From: Centropus unirufus
Taxonomy: Eukaryota > Chordata > Aves > Cuculiformes > Centropidae
DNA length: 64,000 bases
Direction of reading: 5' to 3'
NCBI GenBank assembly: GCA_013397695.1
Contig: VYZI01000350.1
Span: 388,899 to 452,898, forward strand
In this document: one piece after another, positions 32,897 to 44,772 of the stretch
How positions within the stretch are numbered: position 1 is the first letter of the stretch
Layout: each line of letters opens with the position of its first letter
The notes under the pieces: generated by a model
The model's input: the letters and a program-made list of their open reading frames with translations, nothing else
What the model was told of the DNA's origin: nothing
The model's database searches: none
Program-made: the position numbers and the translations under genes

Positions 32897-32984
32897 CTTG
32901 CTGGTAGAAGTTGTGGGGGAGAACAATCATCTGACAGAGCCTGGGCGCCGATGGGGTCTGGGGGTCACGGGGCGGCTGCGCCAT
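32897..32984 (-). CDS. PRR22: PRR22-like first coding exon (most distal copy)
   Basis: The minus strand has CCACCATGG (strong Kozak context) starting MAQPPRDPQTPS and ending NFYQQ plus one base at a CAAG/GTAGGG donor. It is 88 nt and ends in phase 1, which matches the start of the small exon at 32712-32807. This is the only first-exon-like copy in the array with that phase, so it is the best candidate for the true translation start. Spliced to 32712-32807 and 26177-27351 it gives 1359 nt, an uninterrupted frame of 452 residues. Confidence 0.6.
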
Positions 32985-33129
32985 GGTGGCTTCTGCTGGT
33001 TACTAAGGACTCGCTGGGGTCTCCCAGGGGTGAATGTTGGGGCTCCTTGTGTTCTGCCCCACCCCAACAGCCTCCCCAGCTCCCCCAGGGGAGGGAAAGG
33101 GGTCGCGGGGCTGCGGGGCTGATCTCTTC

Positions 33130-33395
33130 TCCCTGAGTCTTACTGATAGAATGGGCAATGTTGCAAAACTGCTCCAAGGCAGGTTCAGCCGTAACCTTCA
33201 GAAGCATTTCTATATCAAGAGGGTGGTGAAACCCTGGAACGGCTTCCCTGAGAGGGGATTGATGCCCGGAGCCTCCCCACATGCAGGAGGCATTTGGCCA
33301 TTTCCCTTAAGAGCACACTTTTACTTCTGGCCAGCCCTGAAGCGGGTGGTTGGTTGGACTTGAAATGGATGCATGTCCTTTCCAACTGAAATATT
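33130..33395 (+). mobile_element. Diverged CR1 LINE 3' fragment at the edge of the array
   Basis: Contains GCAAAACTGCTCCAAGGCAG, GGTGGTGAAACCCTGGAACG and a terminal GGTTGGTTGGACTTGAAATG / TCCTTTCCAACTG, which matches CR1 3' ends with substitutions. It begins just upstream (in PRR22 direction) of the outermost repeat unit. Confidence 0.6.
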
Positions 33396-33414
33396 CCCAA
33401 CTCTTCAGGTTCTG

Positions 33415-33680
33415 GGGCTCTCTGGAAGCAGCAGGGACCCCCCCAGGCCATGGTAAAGCCTGCTGAAGGGCCTGAAGCTGTCTTGGGGGGGAGCTGGACT
33501 CTGCCTGGGCACCACAAAGCCCGGCAAAAGCCCTGGAATGCTCTGGGCTCTCCGGAGGGCAGCAGGGTCCTACTTGGCCATGGCAAAGCCATGTGAAAGC
33601 CCTGGTGCTGGAGGAAGAGCCCCTGGGCTCTTGTTGGGCTTTTCCAAGCCTGGAAAATGCCCTGCTGGAGGAAGAGCCAT
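33415..33680. repeat. Degenerate ~64-bp minisatellite
   Basis: About four imperfect units of 60-70 bp share blocks such as CCATGG(T/C)AAAGCC, AAAGCCCTGG and GGAGGAAGAGCC. Units differ at many positions, so the array is old. No coding role is evident. Confidence 0.45.
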
Positions 33681-36099
33681 GTGAGGAGGGGAGGAAGGTG
33701 TCTGCAACGTCCAGGAAATGTCCAGGTAGAAAAGAGAGCTGCTGCCTGTGCTCAACAACACCACAAAGGACCCTGGCCAAACCGCTGGCGCACATCTGTC
33801 GCAGCACCTGTGCGCAAGGGTCGGAGAGCCAGGGGCTGGAATCAGTTGTGTTTAAAGGAAATCTCCTGTCCCATCTGTCCCTCTGAGGTTTGCTGCCCAG
33901 GCTGTGCATGGCTGGTGAAGATCTGCTGCTCTGCTGGGTTCTTTCAGGACACTGCCCTCACCTCAAGGGGTGCAGAGTGGGGGCTGGGGGAGCAAGGACC
34001 TCAGGAAGGGACCAAGTGCCCAGGGATGGGATTCCTGGGGTCCTGACATTCCCCCTGAGAACAGTGCTGCAGGCTGGGATCCCAGCAGGAATGAGCAGAG
34101 CCATCCAGAAAGGTCGTTGGGTTGCTGGCTGGAGTTGCAGTGTCTAATGTCAGCCTCAGGTCAGATACTTTAGAAGCTCCTTCAGGAAGGACAGGAGATC
34201 CAGGGCCAGCTTTCCTGCCTGGAATCCCCTGGAGCAGCACACGCAGGAGCTGTTCTTTGAGGGCTGTAACACAAAACCCGCCAGGCTGCACACAGGACAC
34301 GAAACAGCTCTTGGCTCCTTTGCTGTGTCCTTAAAATAGGAACAAAGCTGCTCCCATGTGCCTTCCCCAGAGCCTGGGATTGGGGGCAGAGGTTGTACAG
34401 CATCAAGAGTGCTCCTGGTGCCGACATCTCCCTTTTTTTCCTCTCCCGCTCTCCAAGCTGTAACTTTGGCTCAAGCTGTTGAACTTTGGCACTAGGAAAT
34501 CGGCTTCTCTGGGTCCCTGAGGCTGGAAGGAGACCCCAGGACAACCAGGATGGGCTGGTACACGACAAGAACAACGTGAGAGTGAGGGGGCACAGGGGGT
34601 GCTGGCAGCGCCAGGCTGCGTTGTCTCTGCACGGGGCATCTGAGGCCCCTCCGCCCCTTCAAACAGGAGAGGTGAGAAACCAAATGGCACAGGAAGGGCA
34701 GGAGTCAGGGTCACAGGCCTGGAATGCGGTGGCAGGGGGAAAGAGAAGAAGTGGCATGGTGCCCACGGGCCATCATCTGTCACCTGCAGGGCAGAGTGCC
34801 AGCAGCAGGGAGAGGGAGCCGGTGTCCCCCTGGAAATAATTCTGTATCAGGCTTGAACCAAAGAAACTGAATGGCACCAAGTGTTGAGGATGACCTCCGT
34901 GGGCAAAAGGAAAGCAGATGCACCCAAATATCCATCCAATGGTGGTAAAAGGGAGCCACCCATTATCCTCCTAGGGAAGAGGGTGATCTAGTGTTGGAAT
35001 CCCTTGGGATTATCCTCAAAAGGGATATTTTCATTTCCATTGCTATTCCAGCAGTTCCTACAGGACACTGCTTTGAGAGGAACAGCCATTAGTGGATGGA
35101 GAGAGATAGGGGCCTGGAAGGTCTGTGAATGCCTCAAATCTCTTCCTAATCCAGGCATTCTTTAAGCCCCAGAAGCTGTTCTGCATTTCCACATAATAAA
35201 GATGGCAGAGACCTGCTCAAAGCACTTGGAACACATCTCGTCCAGGAGGGGATATGTCAGAGTGCCTCTTGCTGTGTTTGTGTAGCTTATTAGTCTTTGT
35301 GATAATATAGAAATAAGTCAAGGATTGAGGTATCGGTTGCTGAGTCAAAGATATTCCAAGGTACCCACACTGTGTGTTACAGGTAAGTCTGAGCTCCCAG
35401 TGTCAGACAGCACAGGGAATGTCCAGCAGCTGGTGGGGAAACCAACTGCCCTGGCAGAGCAACCTGGGTGCTGGCATTTGTAAAGGTGCTGTCAGGAGAA
35501 ACTAAGCTCTGGTTGTTGGAATATGCAGGCTCTGATGGCCTTCAGAGAAACAGGATATGAGACATTTATGCCTGCAGTGTGTTCTATTATTGCAGTGGCT
35601 TTTATTGAACTGCAAGCAGAACTGGGCTCCTTCTGGTTCACCTTAATGGTGTAAATGCCCACGGCCACCCCAAAACCGTGGTGAGTCCAGTGCAGGCAGT
35701 GAGTGGATGTGGAGGCACCCAAACGGAGCAAGAATTCATCGTTGCTAAAGAAGGGGTTGCAGCAGCCTTAGAGCAGGGCTATCTGCTTTCTGTGAAGACA
35801 CATGAGGATTTGTTCGGAATGACCTGGCCTAGCTAATGACTTCCAGGCTCCTTCACCTGTTCGGATTAGGAGTGCTGGCCTGAGTAATGGCACCAGTTTA
35901 GAACAAGAGCATTTTCAGAAGAAAGGAGGGTTGGTGCAGTTTGAAGGGCTGAGCGTCCCCTCAAGAAGCATAAATGACATGTTAGCCACATCTCCACTTT
36001 CACCCTCTGCTTCCCAATAATGGACAGAAATGAGATTGTCTGCTACTGATTCCTCCTTCCAAACTCACTCTGCTTCAAGAGCGAGATACGAAGGGATCA
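33681..36099. other. Intergenic sequence, nothing recognised
   Basis: Apparently unique sequence between the PRR22-like gene and the CERS promoter region. There are short open frames only, with no splice-supported exon and no recognisable repeat family. Confidence 0.5.
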
Positions 36100-36335
36100 C
36101 CAGAAAGGCAGGTTCAAAAGGGCAGTTGTGTTGGCAACAGGAGGGTTAGATTGGATATTAGGAAAAATTTCCTTTCTGAGAGTGACGAAGCGCTGGCAGA
36201 GGCTGCCCAGAGTAGGGGTGGAGCGGTAGCAGCAGGACAAGGTTTAGTAGGCAGGGTGGTGTTAGGCTGACAGTGGAACTCGATGATCTTAGACGCCTTT
36301 CCTACTTTCTTGATTCTGTGATTCTATGATCTTGT
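36100..36335 (+). mobile_element. Diverged CR1 LINE 3' fragment
   Basis: Sense CR1 with GGTTAGATTGGATATTAGGA, GGCAGAGGCTGCCCAGAG, GGAACTCGATGATCTTAGA and the GATTCTGTGATTCTATGATC tail. Confidence 0.85.
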
Positions 36336-37617
36336 CAGATTGCAGGTGTCAATAACTGCCTGCTCTCCCCTGCACGCTCTGGCAGGTCCAGGGAGATCCT
36401 GACTTGTCAGGAGCTCAGCAGCCAATGTGCTAAACTGATCAGTGGCTTTGAGGTGCCTCACATCCTCATGATGTCACAGAACAGCTTGAAGAAGCATTAT
36501 ATTTAGAGACTGTCTGTCCATCTCTGTGTCTGGGACTCCTTATCCCAAAAAGACTGGACCCTTTGATGGCTACGAGGGAGGCTCTCTCAGGTGGGGGTGA
36601 GGGGCAGTGTCTGGCAGCTGTAGCTCCAAACGCACCCTGGTTTACACAGCTGCACCAGGGCTCCTCGCCAAGGCTTTGTCTGCTGAGCTGCCTTGCTGTG
36701 TGGAGCCGTGCAGGTTTGTGCTGGGCTTTGCCAACGCAACAGGCCTGGGTGCTGGGGAGCCCACTCCTCCAGGGTGGCAGGGCTCCTATTGCACCTGTGG
36801 AACTGAGTCACAGCCAACCTGAGCGAAAAAAAGACAAACAACCCCCTGAACACAGCCCTTTCCTTTGCTCCAGTGGGCTTGACTGGGTTTGTTTCACCCT
36901 CCACGCATGCTGAAGTGAGCAGACTCTTGCCAATGGAAAGCCCAACCCGAATCCTTTGGAAGCCAGTGGGAGTTTTCCATTGACACCAGTGGCTTTGGAT
37001 CAGGCACAGAAGAGCAGCTCTGTAAACACAGACTCTGCAGGGCCAGCACCGGCTTCAGGGGGTCTCGATGATGCCACATGTGGAGCCACAGCACTGCGAC
37101 CTGCAGGCAGGAGCCCGAGGGTCCCCTGGGGGCTGTGATATGGCCACAGATTCCCAAAGGGATTGTAGCTCCAGGGCCCACTGACTCCTGCAAAGGGATT
37201 CAACAATCCATATGCCCAGATCCTCACCTGGTTGTGGCAAGCGGGCTACTGGAGCAGAAGCTGCAAGCTGACAGCTCATTATGGTCTGGATTGTGCATTG
37301 CTTGTTCGGAACGGAGCACAGGGACTGAAAAAAGTAAGCAGGAAAAATATACCCAGTCACTCTGTTTTAAAATTGCTAACATTTCTATCTGCACAGGTAT
37401 TGATAAGCAAGTTCATCTGACCCTGCTGAGTGCTGCTTTACAAGAGACTGAAAATAAAGAGCTGATGGGGAATGTTTCTGTAGGATGAGAGCACAGATGG
37501 GGGTGCTGCTGCAGGATGCATTTACAGAGCACGGGCAAACAATGAGAGCACGCGTGAACTGCGCTCCCAAGGGCTGAAAGCAAGAACGGGGTGGAATTGT
37601 TCTGTGCCTGTGCTACA
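36336..37617. other. Intergenic sequence, nothing recognised
   Basis: No gene, RNA or repeat family recognised. Overlapping short frames on both strands lack splice or family support. Confidence 0.5.
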
Positions 37618-38200
37618 GAGGACAGAACAGATCATATGGGCTGGAAGGGACCTCAAAGACCGTTCAGTTTCAACCCCCTGCCATGGGCAGGGACATCTCC
37701 CGTTGGATCAGGAGGCTCCAAGCTCCATCCAACCTGGCCTTCAACACCTCCAGGGATGGGGCAGCCACCACTGCTCTGGGCAACCTGGGCCAGGGCCTCC
37801 CGTCCTCACAGCAAAACATTTCTCCCCAAGATCTCATCTCAATCTCCCCCTCTTTTAGCTGAAAACCATTCCCCCTCATCCTATCCCTGCACTCCCTGAT
37901 CCAGAGCCCCTCCCCAGCTTTCCTGGAGCCCCTTTCAGCACTGGAAGCTGCTCCAAGGTCTCCCTGGAGCCTTCTCTTCTCGAGGCTGAACAACTCCAAC
38001 TCCTATCAGCCCCTCCTCATACGGGAGATGCTCCAACCCGGATCATCTCAGTGGCCTCCTCTGGACCCGCTCCGACACTTCCATGTCCTCCTTATGCTGG
38101 GGATTCCAGAACTGGACACAGGGTTCCAGGTGGGGCCTCACAGAGTGGAGCAGAGGGGCCGAACGCCCTCCCTAGCCCTGCTGGCTTTGGATGTGGCCCA
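37618..38200 (-). mobile_element. CR1 LINE 3' fragment, about 0.55 kb
   Basis: Antisense CR1 from CATATGGGCTGGAAGGGACC through CTTCTCTTCTCGAGGCTGAA to AGGGTTCCAGGTGGGGCCTC, extending into the end of ORF2. Confidence 0.92.
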
Positions 38201-38408
38201 GGATAAACTTGCCCTTTTGGGCTCCGAGCTCTCGGTGCCAGCTGGTGTCGAGCTTGGGGGGTGCTCTGCTCCCCTGCGGGCGGTGCTGTGCGCGTGGTAT
38301 CACCCCGGGGCAGGACAGGGCACGCGGGCCCTTCGGAGCCCCCCACTGCCCCCCCCGTGCCCCATAGCTCTGGGGTCCCTCGTTCTCCTCCCGTGCTCCC
38401 CAACCCCG

Positions 38409-39062
38409 NNNNNNNNNNNNNNNNNNNNNNNNNNNNNNNNNNNNNNNNNNNNNNNNNNNNNNNNNNNNNNNNNNNNNNNNNNNNNNNNNNNNNNNNNNNN
38501 NNNNNNNNNNNNNNNNNNNNNNNNNNNNNNNNNNNNNNNNNNNNNNNNNNNNNNNNNNNNNNNNNNNNNNNNNNNNNNNNNNNNNNNNNNNNNNNNNNNN
38601 NNNNNNNNNNNNNNNNNNNNNNNNNNNNNNNNNNNNNNNNNNNNNNNNNNNNNNNNNNNNNNNNNNNNNNNNNNNNNNNNNNNNNNNNNNNNNNNNNNNN
38701 NNNNNNNNNNNNNNNNNNNNNNNNNNNNNNNNNNNNNNNNNNNNNNNNNNNNNNNNNNNNNNNNNNNNNNNNNNNNNNNNNNNNNNNNNNNNNNNNNNNN
38801 NNNNNNNNNNNNNNNNNNNNNNNNNNNNNNNNNNNNNNNNNNNNNNNNNNNNNNNNNNNNNNNNNNNNNNNNNNNNNNNNNNNNNNNNNNNNNNNNNNNN
38901 NNNNNNNNNNNNNNNNNNNNNNNNNNNNNNNNNNNNNNNNNNNNNNNNNNNNNNNNNNNNNNNNNNNNNNNNNNNNNNNNNNNNNNNNNNNNNNNNNNNN
39001 NNNNNNNNNNNNNNNNNNNNNNNNNNNNNNNNNNNNNNNNNNNNNNNNNNNNNNNNNNNNNN
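38409..39062. other. Assembly gap (654 N)
   Basis: Run of N. The flanks are very GC-rich (CCCCACTGCCCCCCCCGTG on the left, GGGGACGGGGGCGCAGCGCG on the right), a typical reason for a gap at a CpG-island promoter. Confidence 0.99.
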
Positions 39063-39324
39063 GGGGTGCGAGGGGACGGGGGCGCAGCGCGGCCCCTCGG
39101 GGCTGAGGCCGGCGGCGCGGGGTCCCCTCGGGCTGCAGCCCCCGTCCCGGCGGGGAGCGGGGCCCGCCTGCCCCGGGCGGAGAGGGGAAGGGGAAAACCC
39201 CGGAGCGGTTCCTGCGGGCATCGCTGCGGGCTCCCTGGGGCGCGGGGGCTGAGGCAGGGCCAGCAGCGCCCGGGGCAGGGCGAGTGGTTGTGCTGCTCGT
39301 GGAGAAGCCGGTTTGTATCGCAGG
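39063..39324 (+). promoter_or_regulatory. CpG-island flank; probable promoter and non-coding first exon of the CERS gene
   Basis: Dense CpG sequence right of the gap (GCGCAGCGCGG, CCGGCGGCGCGG), ending at a donor-like AGG/GTAAGG at 39325. The first coding CERS exon has an acceptor one base before its ATG, so at least one non-coding 5' exon must lie upstream. This is the nearest suitable CpG-rich site on the same strand, about 13 kb away. Exon extent is inferred. Confidence 0.45.
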
Positions 39325-41964
39325 GTAAGGACGGACACGGCTCGTCTGAGGGGCGAGGTGCCCAAAATCGCAAGGGAAATGCTGGCTGGCGTGTGCCACG
39401 TCTGGGGTTTGGGGAACCCTGGCAGGTGGGTAGGGCTGGAGGTGGGTGGTGGTGCTGCCCGGGAAGGCAGAGGTCTGGGTTTTCGCTGGCTAGATGTGAA
39501 AACGCTGCTTGTTCATCATTTGTCAGCGCCTAAAGGGCATTCCTTGTTCTGCAAGTGCCATGTGAAGTTCCCCGGTTAGATCTGGGCACGAGTGCGATGT
39601 GTGTGAGGCAGTCGGGGTGGTTTGTCCTCCCCAGGGGCCGGTCTCTCCTTGGCCCAGGGGCAGGAGGTGCGAGGCTGCCGGCGGATCTGCACGCTTAGGT
39701 TCAGCTGGATGGTCAGGAGGCTCACGGAGACTTGGAAATGCAGAGGAGCTTTTCCTCCTTTCTGTTTACAAAAAGAAAGAAAAACGGGACTGTTGTGAAG
39801 CTGAGGTTGTGTGTTGGGAGAGAACAGACTGTAAGGGGCTGCTCTTCAGAGCAGCGAAGGAGCTGGCGCAGGGGAAAAGTACCTCTGATGTTGAGCAGAA
39901 AGAGCTTTTCACCTGGAGTCACTGTTACTGCGGGAGGAATGGGTTATTGGCTGTTACAAACCGGTGAAATGCATAGAAAATAGCTGCTTTCTTCATCTGA
40001 TTTCTGATTTGTGTTAGAGTTGTTTTAAGGAGATAAAGCAGAGATTTCTCAGCATGACAGCAGCTCCCAAGCAAGCAAGAGAACAGTGAAGAATGATTAC
40101 TGCCTCGTCCTTCTGTCAGAGGGTTCCTCAGAACCCAGGTTTAGTTTTGCTCTCTGCCACGCAGGTGATTTCAAGACTCGGCTTCTCCATGGCAAAGCCA
40201 AAATTCCTGCTGCCAACTCTCCCAGCTGTGCTTGAGGAGCTCATGCTGTATTTCAGCTCTAAGTGAGCTGAAAATGTCGCTTTGGAGTTCGTGCCCTTTC
40301 CCCATGTCCTTAGACTGTGTCTGGGGGGCACCCTGCTCTCCAGAGAGAGCGCACTGTTGGTTGTGGGCTGTCTGCACACCTCGCTCTGCCCAGGTCACCC
40401 ACCTGGCTGGGCACTGAAGCCCTAAGATTGTGCACTCATGCAGACATCACCATGGGCTTCCAAGGGCCGTTTTCTAGCGGGCACTCTTTAGGCAGAAATG
40501 GAGCTTCTTTTTCAAGCTTCTCCACTTGAGGGAGTTCCTTCTCTTCATGAAGCTACCTGCTTGTTGGGACACATCTTTATTGTGGTTTTGAAGGCTGCTT
40601 AGGGTTTTCTGACATCCCTTAGGGTGCAGAACTTCAATGGTGTCTGATCTGCAGGAGAGTACAAGCTCTCAAGGGTCAGAATCACAAGAGCAGCCAATTA
40701 TTTAGAGACCTGGCACTCCACTGAGCACAAACCCACCTATCTTGGCCATTCCTGCAATTGAGAGCTGTCTGGAAGGCAGCTGAGGAGGACTTTTTATTAA
40801 ATTCGGGAGCCCAAGAGGGCTCCAGAAGAAAAAAAAGTGTCAGGAAAGTCTGATTGCTCAAACTTGAGTGCTTTGAGCTATAGATCAAGAAAATTCATAG
40901 TTTTTCTCGAGGTTTCTTCTGTATTATAACCCCAGTTTTCTAAGTTGTCCCCTGCGGAGTTTTCTGGGGAAAAATAACTTTTGGATTCATAGATTTAGAC
41001 CAGTTTTTCTGCTCTGACATGTTTATGGCCAAGAGCAATGCTTCACAGACCAGGGAAGGAGCTGAAAGCCTCTGCAGATGATGCATTTTAGCATTCTCTG
41101 GTTCTAGGAAGCAGCAGATGTGGGCTCAATACACAACAACCAAACTGCAAGCGAGTTGTTTTGGGACCAGCGCTGGCCATAAATGAGTGTTGGGGCAGTG
41201 TGGCTGCAGGCTGTGGGACCATCTAGGCATGCTCTGAGTTTTGCTGCCATTGCTTCCTAGGTCATTACAGGCTTCTCTTTCTGGAGAGCTTTGCACACAG
41301 AACAAGGATAGGATTTGGGTTTGTGGGTGCTCCTTGCAGCTGATCAAGTGCTCCGACATCCGTTCTGCAGCATCTGGGGTGCTGCAGGGTCTGATTGTCC
41401 AGACTTCGAAAGGACTTGTTTTAAACAGAAAATCTCTTGGTGCATCTTCAGGTCTTAACTAATAGCTAGAGATGTTACTGTAGACTGCTTCTTCAGGTCA
41501 GAGATGAGTAGGCGAAAGTTTTATGAGCTTGCTACTCGCCCAGAAGAGAAACAGGGGAGGAAGTCAGGCATGGAGTGTCTGATGTAATGTGATGTTGAGG
41601 GTCCCTGCAAGTGAGTTCAGATGTACCTTCAGCAATTGCTTTGGGCTGCAGGGGTGAGATCTTTACGTTTTAACTTCGTGGTTTTGTGTTTTTCCAGGTT
41701 CATTTTGCAGAGACCAGTGAGGACTTGATGAGATGGATCTGGATATTTTCAGGTATGGTGCAGCAGTTGGACATCTGGAGCTCAAGGGAGGCGTTTTCTG
41801 CACAGAGATCATTAGGTCAGCTTGAGGTGCATTTCTGTCAAGAGAAGCAGTAACACCTTGTGCCCCAAGCCCCTTGGGCTTTACCCTCGTTCCCTGCACT
41901 GAGCCCGCACCCCTTGTTTGGAAGCTGGGGAGGGGGAAACCAACCCTGAGTGAAAAGAAGAAAA

Positions 41965-42396
41965 TGTTTAAGTTTGGTGAAAAGTGTGGAGCACAAACCT
42001 TACAAGGAGGGGCTGAGGGAACTGGGCTCTTCAGCCTAGAGAGGAGGAGGCTGGGGGGAAACCTTGCCATTCTCTACAGCTGCCTGAAAGGAGGTTGTAG
42101 TGAGGTAGGTGCTGATCTTCTCCCAGATAACAAGGACAGGACAACAGGAAATGACCTCATGTTGCACCAGGGAAGGTTTAGATTGGATAATAGGAAAAAT
42201 TTCTTTCCTGACAGTGGTGAAGCTCTGGCAGAGGCTGCCCGGAGCAGGGGTGGCGTCTCCATCATTGGAGGTATTAAAAAAATCTGTAGATGTGGCAATT
42301 GGGGTCATGGTTTGGTCTCTGTGATGGTGGTGGTTTGATGCTTGGACTTAGATGAGCGTAGAGGTCTTTTCCAACCTTAATGATTCTGTGGTTCTA
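41965..42396 (+). mobile_element. CR1 LINE 3' fragment
   Basis: Sense CR1 with GGAGGGGCTGAGGGAACTGG, GGTTTAGATTGGATAATAGG, GGTCTTTTCCAACCTTAATG and the GATTCTGTGGTTCTA tail. Confidence 0.88.
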
Positions 42397-43065
42397 AGTT
42401 GTAGCCCAAACCTTCTTCTCAATGCACCCTCCCAGATCCTTGTGCTCCGTCCTCAGAGGTGGTGGCAGTGCTGGTCAGGAACGGGTGGAGCCTGGCCAAT
42501 GCCTTTGATGCAGCCACGGTTTACACTGGCTCTGCATTCCAAGGAAGCTGTCTCAGCAGGGACTCTTTTCCCACTGGAAAGAGCAGCAGTTTCACTTTGA
42601 GGGCTGTACTGGATCTCTCCACCCATCGATACAATCTTAAAGGAAATGCGCTTGTTTCTTCACTTGCTGTGGTCGCCTGGGGTCCAGTCTCTGGCTTTGT
42701 TCAGTGCAGGCAAACTCACAAGGAATGAGTTGGTGGAATAACAAAGGACAAGCATCCACAAGTCCAAGCAAATGGTTCATCTGGGTTTTCTGTCCTGTGG
42801 GCTGTAGCTCACATGGACTTGGGCTTTGAAATGCTGGAAGTTCAGCCTGTGTCTCACAGCACTCTTTGGAAAATCATGTTTTTCTGAAATTGGGGCGCTC
42901 TGGGTGCATCCAAGCATTGCTCCGACACAACAAGTACTCACTAAAATCCAGTGTAAAAAAGGGAGTATAGTTTTGAACAGGCTGCTTTAGCTCTGAATTT
43001 AGAGCCTGAAATAAGATTTCCAGAGTCAGGATTGCTTATTGTGCTCTGTGTGTTTGATTCTGATC

Positions 43066-43402
43066 TAAGTGGTTTAGGTTGGAAGGGACCTCAAAGCCTA
43101 CCCAGTTCCATCCCTTTGCAATGGGCAGGAGCACCTCCAGGGATGGGGCAGCCACCACTGCTTTGGGCAACCTGGGCCAGGGCCACCTCATCCTCATAGG
43201 AAAAAATATTTCTTCCCAAGATCTCAGTCTCCTATTTTTCATCTTAAAACCTTTCCCCCTCATCCTATCCCTGCGCTCCCTGATCAAGAGCCTCCCCCAC
43301 TCCCAGCTTTCTTGTAGCTCCTACTGGAAGGCAATTATAAGGTCTTCCCAGAGCCTTCTCTTTTCCAGGCTGAACGCCAACTCTCTCAGCCTTTACTGAA
43401 AT
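43066..43402 (-). mobile_element. CR1 LINE 3' fragment
   Basis: Antisense CR1 from GGTTTAGGTTGGAAGGGACC to CTTCTCTTTTCCAGGCTGAA. The middle CACTGGATCAGG section is deleted relative to the other copies. Confidence 0.88.
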
Positions 43403-44349
43403 TGCTTATGATAGCAATGCATTTCTATGCCAGTCCGTCTTATTTTGTCAGTCTCAAAACTCAAGGAATTCTTCTGACTATTTGCTTTGGGAGATTGTTA
43501 CCCAGGTGGCCACAGCCCTGGGGCTGACCTTCACCTTGCAGCCCAACCAGTGCAAAGGTTTTGAGGCAAAAAGAAAGGTCAATGTTCAAGGTATTTGGTT
43601 TGTTATAAGCAGGGGTGGTTTGTATCAGAGTTTTTGGGCACCTGCTTCCTTATTGTTCATCTGTCTTCATGCCAGTATGGAAGCTGCCTCCTCCTGGAGG
43701 TCTGAAAGATGTTCTGTCGGTGTTTGTGTTTGGTGTTTGCAAAGAAAAGATGGGAGGAATTTTTCTGTTCTGAAATGATGCTGAAGGCAAAACATGAAGA
43801 TGGAATTCCCCAAATAATCGTTTCTCTGTTTTTTTTCCTGTTCAGTTACTGGTAGTGAATTGAAGCCAGGAGACCCCTCCTATCTGCATTTTAGTAAGAA
43901 GCCCTGAGCTCTGCCAGCCTGGATCAGGGCTGAGCAGCTGGAGCCAGAGGTGTTGACTGTGCTGGGATCCCAGTGACCATGGCTGTCACTCTGGGCCGTG
44001 CTCAGGGCTGGTGCATTCCTGCTGCAGTCCGTGCTGGTGGAATTGTCTCGGCTCGAGCAGGGCAGAGCCCCTGGCTGCAGGAGAGACCACACCCCAGATG
44101 TGTCTGGGAGACATCTGGGCCCTGGGTTGGCGGGCTGCAGGGTTTGAGTTCCCAGTCCCCTGCAATGCCTCGGCAGCAGAACAGGAGGTGGAATCGGTGG
44201 CTCCAGGAATGTCTGGGTCAATAACGACCAGAGCATGGAGAACCCCAAGGCTGAGCAATGTGGTCCCATTGTACACCCAGTTCTGAAGCCGTCCCACAGT
44301 GCCACAGCTGCTGGGGGCATAGCACAGTGTGGCTGCAGCCCCTGATCCC

Positions 44350-44772
44350 ACCACAAATGGAGCGCCTTCCAGCTGAGGAGAGGCTGAAAGAGCTGGGGCA
44401 GTTCAGCCTGGAGAAGAGAAGGCTCCAGGGAGGCCTTAGAGCAGCTTCCAGCACTGAAAGGGGCTTTAGGAAAGCTGGGGAGGGGCTCTGGATCAGGGAA
44501 TGCAGGGAGAAGAGGAGGGGAACAGATTTGAGCTGCAAGAGGGGAGATTGAGATGAGATCTTGGGGAGAAATGTTTTGCTGTGAGGATGGGGAGGCCCTG
44601 GCCCAGGTTGCCCAGAGCAGTGGTGGCTGCCCCATCCCTGGAGGTGCTGAAGGCCAGGTTGGATGGGGCTTGGAACCCCCTGATCCAGTGGGAGGTGTCC
44701 CTGCCTGTCGCAGGGCTTTGTAACTGGATGGGCTTTGAGGTTCCCTTCCAACCCAAATCATTCCATGATATG
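44350..44772 (+). mobile_element. CR1 LINE 3' fragment
   Basis: Sense CR1 with AGCTGAGGAGAGGCTGAAAG, CTGGAGAAGAGAAGGCTCCA and CCCAAATCATTCCATGA at the end. Confidence 0.92.

Larger units (their letters stand above)
27360..33110 (-). repeat. Tandem array of eight ~0.65-0.76 kb units carrying 5' exons of the PRR22-like gene
   Basis: Homologous small exons start (left edge) at 27714, 28472, 29117, 29836, 30555, 31274, 31993 and 32712. Spacing is 758, 645, then 719 bp five times. From about 29056 to 32754 the sequence is periodic at 719 bp with no difference I could see; both outer sides are diverged. Each unit contains a first-exon-like ATG segment, an intron of about 80-95 bp, the small exon and about 0.45 kb of intron-like sequence. 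The period is not a multiple of three, so the long plus-strand open frames repeated in each unit are by-products. Confidence 0.9.

Noticed and set aside
27360..33110. CRISPR-like regular repeat
   Set aside because: The period is 719 bp of continuous near-identical sequence without short repeat/unique spacer structure, in an animal genome.
38028..39533. Very long open frames of 281-501 codons on both strands
   Set aside because: They are open only because the assembly gap of N contains no stop codons.
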